This document shows, in pieces, positions 35,402-44,867 of a stretch of DNA of 64,000 nucleotides. The translations under genes and the position numbers were made by a program. Where the stretch lies: the NCBI GenBank assembly GCA_964344215.1, contig CAYFMP010000009.1:1-64000 (forward strand), given 5' to 3'. This DNA comes from CAYFMP01 sp964344215. Its GTDB lineage: Bacteria; Pseudomonadota; Alphaproteobacteria; Rhodospirillales; Casp-alpha2. Each line of letters begins with the position of its first letter. The stretch's first letter is position 1. The notes under the pieces are model-generated. The model saw only the letters and a program-made list of their open reading frames with translations, had not been told where the DNA came from and did no database searches.

Positions 35402-37516
35402 ATGACCCGCACCGACGACGAACTTCTGGAGACGTTGCGAGACGGATTCGGCCACCACCAGGCGGGCCGTCTGGGCGACGCCGAGCGCGCCTACCGGACC
35501 ATCCTGCAGGCGCAACCCGACCACGCCGACGCCAACTTCCTGTCCGGCCTTTTGGCCCACCAATCGGGCAACTCCGAGGCGGCCATCGAGAGGATCACGA
35601 GGGCCATCGACGCCGAACCGAAGAGGTCCGATTTTCACGTCAACCTGGCCACCATCCACCTCGGCCTGGGACGCACGGCCGAGGCCATAGAGGACTGCCG
35701 CCGGGCGCTGGCCATCGATCCGGCCATCCTGGAGGCCCACAACATCGCCGGAACCGCGCTGAGGGCGGAGGGCCGCGGCGAGGAATCAGTGGCGAGCTTC
35801 GACGCGGCACTCGCCATCGACCCCAAATCGGCCGACACCCATTACAACAAGGGCGTCGCCCTGGCGGCGCTGGAGCGCTTCGAGGAAGCGGTGGCGAGCT
35901 ACGATGCGGCGCTCGCCGTCAGGCCCGACTTCGTCGAAGCCCACAACAACAAGGGCGACGCGCTCATGGGTCTCGACGATCCGGCGGCCGCGCTGATGTG
36001 TTTCGAACAAGCGCTGGCCCTCAATTCGGAGGTTCCCGTGCTTCACCTCAACAAGGGCAAGGCGCTGCGAGGGCTTGGGCGTTGCCGGGAAGCGGTCGAC
36101 AGCCACGATCGGGCGCTGGCCCTGCGGCCCGATTACGCCGAAGCTCACCTCAACAAGGGTATCGCGGCTCACGAATCGGGCGATCCGGCGGCGGCCATGG
36201 CCTGTTTCGACGCCGCCCTCGCTCTTGAGCCCGACAACGCCGTCGCTCTCAACAACAAGGGCATCTCGTATCGGGAACAGAACCGTCCGGCGGACGCACT
36301 GGCCTGTTACGACCGGGCCCTGGACGCCGATCCCGAATACGCCGAAGCCCACAACAACAAGGGCAACGCCTTGCAGGAGCTGGGGCGGATCGACGACGCC
36401 GTCGCCTGTTACCTGGAGGCGTTGGTTCACAAGTCCGATTATGTCGAGGCCTTCCGCAACCTGACCCAGGCGCGGACCTTCACCGAACCGGACGACGCCT
36501 TCAACCGAATGACTGCCTTGTGGGAGGACGGCGAAGGTCTGAGCGACGAACAACGCCTGCAACTGGCGTTCGGCCTCGGCAAGGCCTGCGAGGACCTCGG
36601 CCGGTTCGAGCGGAGCTTCGAGCTGATCGAAGAGGCGAACCGGCTGAAGCGTTCGACGTTCTCCTACGACCCGTCCGACAACGCCGGGACCTTTCGCCGT
36701 CTGATCGAAACCGCCGGCGACGGTTTCTTCGACGAAGGGAAAGAGACCGGCTGCGACGACGAAACGCCGATCTTCATTGTCGGCATGCCGCGTTCCGGGA
36801 CGTCGCTCGTCGAACAGATCCTGGCCAGCCATTCCCAAGTGTTCGGCGCAGGCGAGCTCGACGACCTCGATCGGGTGCTCGACCGGGCTCTCGGCTCGGA
36901 AAACGGGATCGCCGCCATCGACCGCCTCGGCGGTCTCGACGCGAGCGCCCTCGAGGCGCTCGGCGCCGATTACGTGGCCCGCCTCGAGGAAGTTTCCGAC
37001 GGCGCCGCCTTCGTGACCGACAAGATGCCGTTCAACTTTCGATACGTCGGCGCCATCAAGCTCATACTTCCGCGGGCCAAGGTCGTCCATTGCCGGCGCC
37101 ACCCGATGGATACGTGCTGGTCGATCTTCAAACGCCATTTCGTTCGGACCTACCGGTTCGCCTACGACCTCGAGGAACTCGGCCATTACCACGCCCTTTA
37201 CGAGGAGTTGATGGCGCATTGGCGCTTGCGCCTGCCCGGCTTCGTCCACGACATCGATTACGAAGACCTGGTCGCCCAGCCCGAAAGACGGACCAAGGAG
37301 CTGCTGGCTTTTTGCGGCCTCGACTGGGAGGATGCCTGCATGGCCTTTCACGAGACCGACCGCGCCGTCAGGACGGCGAGCGCCGCCCAGGTGCGCAAAC
37401 CCATCTACACGGATTCGGTCGAGTTGTGGCGGCGCTACGAAACCCGGTTGGAGCCTTTGCGCCGGGCTCTCGAAGTGGCGCCGCTGTCGTCGGCCGGACC
37501 CGGCGGGGAAGACTGA
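35402..37516 (+). CDS. TPR protein with C-terminal sulfotransferase domain
   Basis: 704 residues from ATG 35402. Residues ~10-370 contain about ten tetratricopeptide repeats (patterns such as AEAHNNKGNALQELGRIDDA and HLNKGIAAHESGDPAAAMAC). Then comes a PAPS-dependent sulfotransferase domain: P-loop IFIVGMPRSGTSLVEQILAS, VTDKMPFNFRYVGAIKLILP, the 3'-phosphate-binding segment VVHCRRHPMDTCWSIFKRHF, and AYDLEELGHYHALYEELMAH. Such TPR-sulfotransferases probably sulfate peptides or glycans. It follows glmS closely. The overlap with the next gene is ATGA. Confidence 0.9.
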   Translation: MTRTDDELLETLRDGFGHHQAGRLGDAERAYRTILQAQPDHADANFLSGLLAHQSGNSEAAIERITRAIDAEPKRSDFHVNLATIHLGLGRTAEAIEDCRRALAIDPAILEAHNIAGTALRAEGRGEESVASFDAALAIDPKSADTHYNKGVALAALERFEEAVASYDAALAVRPDFVEAHNNKGDALMGLDDPAAALMCFEQALALNSEVPVLHLNKGKALRGLGRCREAVDSHDRALALRPDYAEAHLNKGIAAHESGDPAAAMACFDAALALEPDNAVALNNKGISYREQNRPADALACYDRALDADPEYAEAHNNKGNALQELGRIDDAVACYLEALVHKSDYVEAFRNLTQARTFTEPDDAFNRMTALWEDGEGLSDEQRLQLAFGLGKACEDLGRFERSFELIEEANRLKRSTFSYDPSDNAGTFRRLIETAGDGFFDEGKETGCDDETPIFIVGMPRSGTSLVEQILASHSQVFGAGELDDLDRVLDRALGSENGIAAIDRLGGLDASALEALGADYVARLEEVSDGAAFVTDKMPFNFRYVGAIKLILPRAKVVHCRRHPMDTCWSIFKRHFVRTYRFAYDLEELGHYHALYEELMAHWRLRLPGFVHDIDYEDLVAQPERRTKELLAFCGLDWEDACMAFHETDRAVRTASAAQVRKPIYTDSVELWRRYETRLEPLRRALEVAPLSSAGPGGED

Positions 37517-37932
37517 TGACACCGGCCGCGCCGATCCCCGATCGTCGGCCGCGACGGCCAATCGCATGGAATCGGATTGCCTTGCGTTTCTCCGTGCTCG
37601 GGACCGTCCTGGCTTTCGGTGTTGCAAGCGCCGTTGCCGACGCCCCCGCCCAGGACACACCGGACCGCGCCCAATGCAAGGCTACCTTCGATAGCTGCGA
37701 GGCGCGCTGCAACACGGAGTTCGCCGACGACGCCCTGACCCGGGCGCCTTGCATCATGCGGTGCTCCGGCGAGTTCCTGGCCTGCGACGCCGGCATCGCA
37801 TACGACAAGGCCAAGCCCTGGCTCGACGAGCAGGCCGAACGGACGCGCAAGTTCTTCGACGAACTGCTCAAGCCCCCGAACGGCGGCGCCCAGCCCGATC
37901 CTCAGAAGAAAACCAAGGACAACAGTATCTAG
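37516..37932 (+). CDS. Small secreted Cys-rich protein
   Basis: 138 residues from ATG 37516 (ATGA overlap with the TPR-sulfotransferase). Signal peptide region IALRFSVLGTVLAFGVASAVADA. The mature part contains six cysteines in short spacing (CKATFDSCEARCNTEF, APCIMRCSGEFLACD), suggesting disulfide-linked helical hairpins in the periplasm. A Lys-rich tail ends KKTKDNSI. No named family recognised. Confidence 0.65.
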   Translation: MTPAAPIPDRRPRRPIAWNRIALRFSVLGTVLAFGVASAVADAPAQDTPDRAQCKATFDSCEARCNTEFADDALTRAPCIMRCSGEFLACDAGIAYDKAKPWLDEQAERTRKFFDELLKPPNGGAQPDPQKKTKDNSI

Positions 37933-38220
37933 GCCGTTTGCCTGCCCTCGTTCCGACAAGCCGGACGCCAGGAGCATCGCGCTCCGGCGTGTTGAGAACA
38001 TCCCCGAGCGAGCGCCGGGACTGGGCGGTGACCACCGCGCCGCTGAGCGATATAACGAATAGACTCAGAAGAGCGTTCCTGAACCACGAATGCGACCGTC
38101 GGTGTCGCGTTATGCCAAGCGGTCAATTGCGGCTGCATTTGACGGCAGTGCGAAGGCAGCGAATTGATGGACTCCGAGTTGTTGCCGGCGGCTATTGGAA
38201 ACCGGCTCTACGGCGAAATC

Positions 38221-38442
38221 TTAGAGCGCCTTTCCGCCAAGCAAGCCAATGACTGCCCCTACCCCAGCGTTGAAAACGGTTGTGCACGTCTTGATGACGG
38301 CGGCAACCTGATCGCTGCCGGGATTGTCAGGCACCAACGCGAGAAAGATTGCAGCCAGCAAGGACAGGACGGTTAGGCCGACCACAGCAATCAATACCCA
38401 CTTGAACTGCGGATCGATCGCAGCATGAACGGGCTCGGACAT
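38221..38442 (-). CDS. Small membrane protein (two helices)
   Basis: 73 residues. Two hydrophobic stretches (FKWVLIAVVGLTVLSLLAAIFLAL split, and VFNAGVGAVIGLLGGKAL) flank a short polar loop. Its ATG overlaps the stop of the preceding small gene in a TAATG junction, indicating translational coupling. No family recognised. Confidence 0.5.
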   Translation of the reverse strand: MSEPVHAAIDPQFKWVLIAVVGLTVLSLLAAIFLALVPDNPGSDQVAAVIKTCTTVFNAGVGAVIGLLGGKAL

Positions 38443-38606
38443 TATTGAACCGGCGTGGTCTGTACGTGCCCGTTTCGGTCTCTTGTAACCTGAGATTTCT
38501 TGCTAGGGTGCTTGAATGCGTCAAAGATGATGGCGCGCCAAACGGGCCGCACAAGAATGACTAGGACTGCGACTACAAAGATTAGAATCTCTAGCTTGAA
38601 GGGCAT
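38442..38606 (-). CDS. Small single-helix membrane protein
   Basis: 54 residues from ATG 38606, which follows AGGAG at 6 bases on the minus strand. Hydrophobic LEILIFVVAVLVILVRPVWR with a charged C-terminus (KHPSKKSQVTRDRNGHV). Coupled to the next gene by TAATG. Confidence 0.5.
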   Translation of the reverse strand: MPFKLEILIFVVAVLVILVRPVWRAIIFDAFKHPSKKSQVTRDRNGHVQTTPVQ

Positions 38607-38916
38607 ACCGCGCTCCTGGAGTCGCACATTCTCAAGATAGGCTTTAAATAGTTATTGATCGACATAGCCTCGTGTCAAGGGGCTTGTTTCACGCTTTCGC
38701 CCAAACCACAATATGCAACCTAACATAGTTTACTCGACTACGTTAACTGCAATCTAACTGAGCAAGATCGATCTAGCCGACAAAGGATCATGAGGCAGAC
38801 CGAACCTGGGAGGCCGTGAGCGCGAACCGGGTGGGTGGCAGTCCATGTCGGCAATGGACATCCTTGCGACCTGCCGCTACCATCCGCCACTCCGCCCCCA
38901 AGGAGCCCACTTCGTC
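38607..38916. other. AT-rich intergenic region, no gene seen
   Basis: About 310 bases between divergent genes. 38640-38770 is notably AT-rich and probably holds promoters in both directions, but no convincing hexamer pair could be assigned. The preceding gap 37933-38220 likewise contains no supported gene. Confidence 0.35.
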
Positions 38917-39600
38917 ATGATTCGCGTCTTCATAGGCTTCGATCCACGCGAGACCGTCGCCTTTCACGTCTTGTCGCAAAGCATTCACGCCCGCGCCTCC
39001 GAGCCGGTGGCGATCACGCCGCTGATGTTGTCGCAACTGGGCGAATTGATGTGGCGGGAACGCAATCCGCTGCAATCGACCGATTTTTCGTTTTCGCGCT
39101 TCCTGGTGCCCCATCTCTGCGGGTTCGAAGGCTGGGCGCTGTTCATGGACTGCGACATGCTGGTTCTCGACGACATCGCCAACCTGTGGGCGCTCAGGGA
39201 CGAGGCGTTCGCCGTGCAGGTCGTCAAGCACGACCACCGACCGGAGGAAACCACCAAGTTCCTCGACCAGCCGCAGACCAAATACGAGAAAAAGAACTGG
39301 TCGAGCGTGATGCTGTTCAACAACGCCGAATGCCGGGCGTTGACGCCGGACTATGTCAACACGGCGAGCGGGCTCGAGTTGCACCGCTTTCAGTGGCTTG
39401 AGAACGACGGCCTGATCGGCGACATCCCCCACGCCTGGAATCACCTGGTCGGCTACGACGAGACGATGCCGGCCGCCGATGTCTCCAACCTGCACTATAC
39501 GATCGGCGGCCCTTACTTCGAGGACTACCGCGACACCGATTACGCCGAGGAATGGCTGGCCGAACGCGCGGCCACGCTGCGCTGCGACCAGAAGGAGTGA
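38917..39600 (+). CDS. Glycosyltransferase (GT8-like)
   Basis: 227 residues from ATG 38917, with AAGGAG upstream. Starts IRVFIGFDPRETVAFHVLSQ, continues FSFSRFLVPHLCGFEGWALF, then the metal/sugar-binding motif MDCDMLVLDDI (a DxD variant), and NWSSVMLFNNAECRAL, WLENDGLIGDIPHAWNHLVG, NLHYTIGGPYFEDY. This is the pattern of bacterial nucleotide-sugar glycosyltransferases related to GT8. Acceptor unknown; possibly acts on the cell-surface glycan. Confidence 0.8.
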   Translation: MIRVFIGFDPRETVAFHVLSQSIHARASEPVAITPLMLSQLGELMWRERNPLQSTDFSFSRFLVPHLCGFEGWALFMDCDMLVLDDIANLWALRDEAFAVQVVKHDHRPEETTKFLDQPQTKYEKKNWSSVMLFNNAECRALTPDYVNTASGLELHRFQWLENDGLIGDIPHAWNHLVGYDETMPAADVSNLHYTIGGPYFEDYRDTDYAEEWLAERAATLRCDQKE

Positions 39601-39640
39601 ACGGTGGACGACGGTCGGACGACGACCTGGCCGAACCGAC

Positions 39641-41233
39641 CTAACCGTCTTCGACGGCGGCCTCGTACCACTCGATGACGGGTCCCAGTCTATCGGCCAG
39701 GGCCTTAACCTCGGGCCGGTGCGCGTAGCGCTTCCAGCGCTCGACGCCCTCGCGGTTGACGGGTTTCTGGACCTGGACGCCGCTCAATGTCGAGACCCCG
39801 CCCTTGAAGGTATGGTGGCTCAGACAGCGCTCCGACGGCGGCAATCCACACGATTCCAGCAGGCGCGGGATATCGCCTTCCGGGTTGGCGACCAGGCGCT
39901 CGTGGAAGAGATTTCGGAACCTGCCGGGTAGCCGTTCGGTCCAGGCCTCGACCAGCCGGTGGTGGGCCAGCATGTATCGGCCCAGGCTCTCGAGGTCGTA
40001 GGTATACTCATGCTGGGCGCCGAAGTACTGGCGATAACAACCGATCGCCGTATCCAGCGGATGACGGTGGCACTCGACCATCACGGCGCCCGGCAATGCC
40101 GCCGCCATGACGCCGGTCATCTCGGCGGCGTTCAGGGCCTTGTCGACGAAACGCTCGGTCGGGCTCGGCGGAATCGCTCCCAGATAGGACTTCCGCACCG
40201 CCGTCCAGTCCAATGCGGCGGGGTCGAGGCGCGACCACAGACCGGCCTCGAACGCCGTCTCTCCCGACACCGCCGCCAGGCCATTCCACAGGGCGTTGAG
40301 TTCGCCGAGGTCGGTGACGAGGGGGTGGACGTCGAGAATGCGGGCGACGAGGGACGTACTCGACCGCGGCAGCCCGGTCACGAAAATCGCCCCGTCCGGC
40401 GTCGATGGCGCTTCCGCATGGTTCTCGAGGAACGCCCCGTCGAACAGGGCCACGATACGATCGACGACCTTGTCGTAGTCGTCCGTCGGCGCCTCGACGC
40501 ATTCGCGAACGCAGGCGTTAGCGCGGACCAGCGCCTCGAAGGCGCCATCGTCGTCGCCGCCTTTTTCGAGCGCCTTGGCGAGCGCGTAGCCGGCATGGGC
40601 CCGTTGTTCCCAATCGCCCCCTTCCGCCAGCGCCCGCCCGGCGCGGTCGATGAAACGACCGTCGAGGGGAACGTCGAGCTCGGTCAGTTTGTGAAGAACC
40701 TCGCCGCCGACCGACGGCTCGTCGACGAGGTCCGAGAGCAGGTCGCGGGCGCCATCGAGGTCGCCGACCTCGCTCAACCCGAAGGCCAGGTTGCGGCGCA
40801 CCGCCGGATCTCGGGGCGGCGAGTCGAGCAGGGAACGCAACAGGCGCTCGGCTTCCCGGTCCCGGGCACTGGCTTTCAGAGCGCGGGCGTATTTGATCCG
40901 TATATCGTCGTCATCCGGCATCGAGCGGGACAGATGAGCGAAGGCGTCGGTCGCGCCTTTCGCGTCGCCGGCGTTCAGCAGGCTCAGGCCGAGATGGTAG
41001 AGGTGATCGTGCTGGCGGGGCTCGATCTTGCGGAGCGCGCGATAAACGGGAACGGCCGCGTGAAACTTCCGCTGCCGCCGCAAGGCCATTCCGAGGTTGG
41101 AAAGAAGACCGGCATCCTCCGGCGCGTGCGGCAGGAGTTGGCGCAGCAGCGATTCGGCGAGCCCGAAATCGCCTCTCTCGAGGGCTTCGATCGAGCGTGC
41201 ATGGATTTGATGCAGGCGGTTAATGTCGGTCAT
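39641..41233 (-). CDS. TPR protein with C-terminal sulfotransferase domain (second)
   Basis: 530 residues. TPR-like helices ~1-250 (SLLRQLLPHAPEDAGLLSNL, YHLGLSLLNAGDAKGATDAF), then sulfotransferase: P-loop IFVTGLPRSSTSLVARILDV, FVDKALNAAEMTGVMAAALP, PAPS segment MVECHRHPLDTAIGCYRQYF, YDLESLGRYMLAHHRLVEAW. The 'RSST' variant of the P-loop (RSGTS in the paralogue) is unusual but retains the key Arg and Ser. It is separated from the porin by a terminator. Confidence 0.88.
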   Translation of the reverse strand: MTDINRLHQIHARSIEALERGDFGLAESLLRQLLPHAPEDAGLLSNLGMALRRQRKFHAAVPVYRALRKIEPRQHDHLYHLGLSLLNAGDAKGATDAFAHLSRSMPDDDDIRIKYARALKASARDREAERLLRSLLDSPPRDPAVRRNLAFGLSEVGDLDGARDLLSDLVDEPSVGGEVLHKLTELDVPLDGRFIDRAGRALAEGGDWEQRAHAGYALAKALEKGGDDDGAFEALVRANACVRECVEAPTDDYDKVVDRIVALFDGAFLENHAEAPSTPDGAIFVTGLPRSSTSLVARILDVHPLVTDLGELNALWNGLAAVSGETAFEAGLWSRLDPAALDWTAVRKSYLGAIPPSPTERFVDKALNAAEMTGVMAAALPGAVMVECHRHPLDTAIGCYRQYFGAQHEYTYDLESLGRYMLAHHRLVEAWTERLPGRFRNLFHERLVANPEGDIPRLLESCGLPPSERCLSHHTFKGGVSTLSGVQVQKPVNREGVERWKRYAHRPEVKALADRLGPVIEWYEAAVEDG

Positions 41234-41334
41234 CTGAAGAAATCACGCCGATCCGATCGGGGCACGCCGTGCCGCCGGTCCCGGTTCCTATCGGACGGCG
41301 GCGGCCCATGTAACCTTACTTGCCGGCCGCCTAA

Positions 41335-41365
41335 AAGAAAACCGGGGCTCCGAAGAGCCCCGGTT
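41335..41365 (-). terminator. Rho-independent terminator of the porin gene
   Basis: Read on the minus strand: GAACCGGGGCTC, loop TTCG, GAGCCCCGGTTC-like arm, then TTTTCTTTTA. A strong GC stem with tetraloop followed by a T-run, 54 bases downstream of the porin stop. Confidence 0.88.
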
Positions 41366-41418
41366 CGGGATTCCGGCGGGAACGTAAGCTCCCGCCAAAA
41401 GTCTTGGGTCCGCGTTCC

Positions 41419-42543
41419 TTAGAACTTGACGCGGGCGCCGGCGATGGCGATCCAGATGTCGTCGAAGTTCGTGGTCGCGTTGTCGATCTCGTGGCGCGAG
41501 AAACCGAGGTAGAGGTTGGTTCCCGCCGAGTCGACGTTCTGCACGACGCCGAAACGCAGTTGGGTCTCTTCGTCGCCGGTGGTGAAGTCGTCGGACTCAC
41601 CGTAGCTGATGCCAAAGGCGGTCGTGCCCATGCTGTTCAGCTTGGCGTCGTAGGCCAGCTTGACGTTCCAGGTGTCGGCGTCCGACGCACCGACGATGTC
41701 CCGGTGGCCGTAGGCGAACGCGCCGTTGATGCCGCTGCTGTGACCCAGCGAGACCGAAGCGGCCCATTCCTCGTTGCCGCCGATCGACTCGTCGTTGGTG
41801 TAACCGACGGTGGCGCCGACGTTGATGCCGCCGAAGCTGCCGCCGTACTTGCCGGCGATGTCGAAACCGCCGCCCGAGCTACCGGAAACGGCCAGCTTGA
41901 AGCCGCCGAACGAAGGCGAGTCGTAACGGATACGGTCGTCACGGCCGCCGTCGATGATCGGCAGCGAAGCGGTCCGCGAGTTCGGAACGTTGGCCACGGT
42001 GTAGTTGATGGCTCCGCCGTAGTCGGTGCCGGCCTCGGCGACGATCCAGGAAGCGCTCTGGTCCTGGTAGAACATGCCGTCGGTGGCGACCGAGCCCTGA
42101 CCCAGGGTCAGACGGCCGAACTGCTTGTGGTCGAAATACAACTCGACGACGCGCTCGTCGAACGCACCGTCACCGAGACCGCGGTCGCCGGTGTTGCCCG
42201 AGAGGCCGACCGAGTCCTGAATCTGGACCGAGGAACCGTCGTTCGAGGTGAACGCGGCGGCTTCGATCTTACCACCGGCGCTGACCGACTCGTTGACCGA
42301 GCCCTTGAAGACGATGCGGAAACGCGATCCGCTGGCGCCGTTGTCAACCTGGAAGACTTCCGAAGCGTCGTCGTCGTCCGCGTACATGACGGCGCGGTTG
42401 ACCTGACCCGACAGGGTCACGGAATTCTTGTTGCCGTTGCTGACCGAGCCGGCCTCGGCCGGGGTCGACACGGCGACCGGCGCAGCTACGGCGAAAAGCG
42501 CCGCGGCGGCAACCGAAGTTTTCAGTGTCGTTTTGATATTCAC
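41419..42543 (-). CDS. Outer-membrane porin
   Basis: 374 residues. The start codon is GTG at 42543, with AAGGAG 8 bases upstream. Signal peptide (TTLKTSVAAAALFAVAAPVA, STPAEAG). The mature protein is beta-rich with alternating polar/hydrophobic strands (VTLSGQVNRAVMYADDDD, RFRIVFKGSVNESVSAGGKI, GRLTLGQGSVATDGMFYQDQ) and ends in Phe (VKF), the outer-membrane insertion signature. General diffusion porin of the alphaproteobacterial type (16 strands expected). Own terminator downstream; a ~355-base leader region upstream. Confidence 0.9.
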   Translation of the reverse strand: MNIKTTLKTSVAAAALFAVAAPVAVSTPAEAGSVSNGNKNSVTLSGQVNRAVMYADDDDASEVFQVDNGASGSRFRIVFKGSVNESVSAGGKIEAAAFTSNDGSSVQIQDSVGLSGNTGDRGLGDGAFDERVVELYFDHKQFGRLTLGQGSVATDGMFYQDQSASWIVAEAGTDYGGAINYTVANVPNSRTASLPIIDGGRDDRIRYDSPSFGGFKLAVSGSSGGGFDIAGKYGGSFGGINVGATVGYTNDESIGGNEEWAASVSLGHSSGINGAFAYGHRDIVGASDADTWNVKLAYDAKLNSMGTTAFGISYGESDDFTTGDEETQLRFGVVQNVDSAGTNLYLGFSRHEIDNATTNFDDIWIAIAGARVKF

Positions 42544-42898
42544 TTTGGTCTCTCCTTCACCAAATTGCTTGGGGTAACCCCTTAACGTGATCGGAGCCCG
42601 GTCCCGCGGTTCGAACCTTGAGCCAGCTCATGCAAGTCCCGCTCTCCAACCATCGGCATTCTAAGGCTTTCGAAGCGGCCTGGAAGGCCAAACAGCGGAA
42701 CGGCGACAAACTTTCGACACATTGTGACCTTTCTGCAACACGCCGAAACCGGCTCCACCGCTGTCTTTTTCCGGCGACGGCGACGATTTCGACGCCAGCC
42801 GCTTCCCGCGGGCCGCCGGAGGGATCGTCCGCAAGAAGGAATTACGGATATTTTTCAATGGTTTATATCCGACCCGTTGGGCGTGTAACATAATTACC
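42544..42898. other. Leader/intergenic region of the porin gene
   Basis: Contains the porin ribosome-binding site (AAGGAG, 42552-42557 complement) and a GGGGT-AACCCC mini-palindrome near 42573. No gene. The AT-rich stretch at 42840-42900 contains CATAAT, a possible -10, but no paired -35 is convincing. Confidence 0.4.
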
Positions 42899-43015
42899 AC
42901 ACCCCTTGCGGGGCCGCATACCGTCGCCCACCTTTGACTCGATTGAGCGCCACGGCCGTGATTAACTCCGGCCACCGACCTCGATCGGGAGCCGGCCATG
43001 CCGAGTTACGATTAC
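42899..43015 (+). repeat. Duplicated gor leader (left copy)
   Basis: The 117 bases from ACCCCTTGCGGGGCC to the sixth codon of gor (ATGCCGAGTTACGATTAC) are repeated at 45519-45635 with a constant offset of 2620 and few mismatches. The copy includes the gor promoter region, ribosome-binding site (GGGAG) and start codon. Confidence 0.93.
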
Positions 43016-43102
43016 TTCCTAGATCCCGGCCCAATTGCTATGTCGCATCTCGGGGAAGTCAACGAACCGTACCGCGCCGCGGATTACATGACCGAAGGCT
43101 AG
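42998..43102 (+). pseudogene. Chimeric 34-codon ORF beginning as gor
   Basis: ATG 42998 with GGGAG upstream starts MPSYDY, the first six residues of glutathione reductase, then diverges (FLDPGPIAMSHLGEVNEPYR, AADYMTEG, stop at 43102). It arises from the duplicated gor leader. If expressed, it would be a 34-residue peptide; it ends 3 bases before the downstream ATG, so its main effect may be to supply a promoter and coupling for the TPR gene. Confidence 0.6.
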
Positions 43103-43105
43103 TCG

Positions 43106-44842
43106 ATGATGCGCCGGCGCCAGACCAACCGCCCCACGGACCACGGCAAGCTCCTGTTCACCGGCCTCGAGCAATACAAGAGAGGCGACCTGGCCGCCGC
43201 CGGGAAGACCTTCAACCGCTATCTCAAGAAGGTTCCGGACGATGCCAACGCTCTCAACCTAATGGGCCTCGTCGAGTTGGCTGCAGGGGACATGAAACGG
43301 GCCGCCGGCCGCTTGCGGAAAGCCCATCGGATGATGCCGCGCAACGCAAGTATTTTGGGTAACCTGGCGGTCGCATTGCACGGGCTTGGTCAACTGCACG
43401 ATGCCGCCGATAAACTGCGCAAGGCAGTCGCCTTGGCCCCTGAAAACGGAAGTCTCAATAACGATCTCGGCAAGGTGCTCTACGACCTCGGCGATTTCGA
43501 CGGCGCGCTTGCGTCCTACCGGACCGCCGTCGAACTCAAGCCGGAGTTGGTCATCGCTTGGAGCAACATGGGTTGGATCCTGCGGACCAAAGGGCTGGCC
43601 GCGGAAGCCGTCACCGCCTTCGAGAAAGCCCTCGACCTGGAGCCTGCGCATGTAAACGCTCTAAACGGCCTGGCCCTGGCCTGCCACGACGCCGGCGAAA
43701 CCGGACGAGCCGACGAGATCAGCCGCCGTGCCGTCGAACTGGCGCCCGACGACCCCTCGGTTCTCTTTAATCTGGCGATGATGAAGCGTGAGGAGGGCCT
43801 CGTCGACGAAGCCGCCGCCGCCGCCGAACGGGCCTTGGCTGCGGCTCCGGACGATGCCGCCGCCCATTTCTCGCTTGCCGTTTCGCTGCTGTTGAAAGGC
43901 GATTTCGAACGCGGCTGGGACGAATTCGAGTGGCGCTGGGAAAGCGCCGACTTCCACCGCCCGAAACGTTTCTCCGGGGCGCCGCCGTGGGACGGCTCGG
44001 GACTCGCCGGCAAGACGCTGCTGATCCTGAGCGAGGACGCGCCTGGCGAAGAGATGATGTATTCGACCTGTTTCCAGAGCCTGCTCGACGACGCCGAGCC
44101 CGGTCACGTGGTCTTGGAATGCGATCGCCGCCTGGTCGGCATGTTCGGGCGCGCCTACCCGGAGTTCGAGGTGGTGGCGGCCGAGCCCGTCGCTGCCGAC
44201 GGCTCGCCGCCCGAACGCCCGCGCCACGACGTGCAGATCGCGATCGGCAGCCTGCCGCGTCTCTATCGCCGCGGCGAGGCTGATTTCGAGCGCCCGCACC
44301 GGCTGCTGGCCGCGGCGCCCGACAAGGTCGACCTGTGGCGCGAGCGTATAGACGGCCTCGGTCCGGGGCTGAAGGTGGGCATCGCCTGGCGCGGCGGATC
44401 GACCGGGTTTCGCCGCCGCAGGCGGACCATCCCGGCCGGCGACTGGTTGGGCGTGCTGCGCACCGAGGGCGTCCATTTCGTCAACCTGCAATACGGCGAG
44501 TGCGCGGACGACCTCGCCGCGCTCCAAAACGTCGCGGGGATCGCCGCTCACGATTGGCCGGACGCCGACCCGCTGGCCGACCTCGAAAGCCAGGCGGCCG
44601 AGATCGCCTGCCTCGACCTCGTCATCCAGACGTCGAACACGTCGGCCCACCTGGCCGGCATTCTCGGCAAGCCGGTGTGGACGCTGCTGCCGCACGCACC
44701 TTACTGGGCCTGGCATACTAAGCGCGACCGCTCGTTGTGGTATCCCTCGGCGCGGCTGTTCCGGCAGGCGGAGGCGGGCGAATGGGGCGACGTGATGGCG
44801 GTGGTCGCCGACGAGCTTCGCCGCCTCGCCGCCGCGTCGTGA
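43106..44842 (+). CDS. TPR protein with glycosyltransferase-like C-terminal domain
   Basis: 578 residues, ATG 43106. Residues ~10-280 hold about seven TPRs (NLMGLVELAAGDMKRAAGRL, AWSNMGWILRTKGLAAEAVT). The hinge FERGWDEFEWRWESADF and PPWDGSGLAGKTLLILSEDA are typical of a widespread TPR-GT class. The C-terminal half has LKVGIAWRGG, TIPAGDWLGVLRTEGVHFVN, and VIQTSNTSAHLAGILGKPVW with TLLPHAPYW, resembling the donor-binding half of GT9/GT41-like enzymes. Substrate unknown; may glycosylate a protein. Preceded by the duplicated gor leader. Confidence 0.82.
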   Translation: MMRRRQTNRPTDHGKLLFTGLEQYKRGDLAAAGKTFNRYLKKVPDDANALNLMGLVELAAGDMKRAAGRLRKAHRMMPRNASILGNLAVALHGLGQLHDAADKLRKAVALAPENGSLNNDLGKVLYDLGDFDGALASYRTAVELKPELVIAWSNMGWILRTKGLAAEAVTAFEKALDLEPAHVNALNGLALACHDAGETGRADEISRRAVELAPDDPSVLFNLAMMKREEGLVDEAAAAAERALAAAPDDAAAHFSLAVSLLLKGDFERGWDEFEWRWESADFHRPKRFSGAPPWDGSGLAGKTLLILSEDAPGEEMMYSTCFQSLLDDAEPGHVVLECDRRLVGMFGRAYPEFEVVAAEPVAADGSPPERPRHDVQIAIGSLPRLYRRGEADFERPHRLLAAAPDKVDLWRERIDGLGPGLKVGIAWRGGSTGFRRRRRTIPAGDWLGVLRTEGVHFVNLQYGECADDLAALQNVAGIAAHDWPDADPLADLESQAAEIACLDLVIQTSNTSAHLAGILGKPVWTLLPHAPYWAWHTKRDRSLWYPSARLFRQAEAGEWGDVMAVVADELRRLAAAS

Positions 44843-44867
44843 CGCCGCCCGGCAACCGGGCAGCGGC

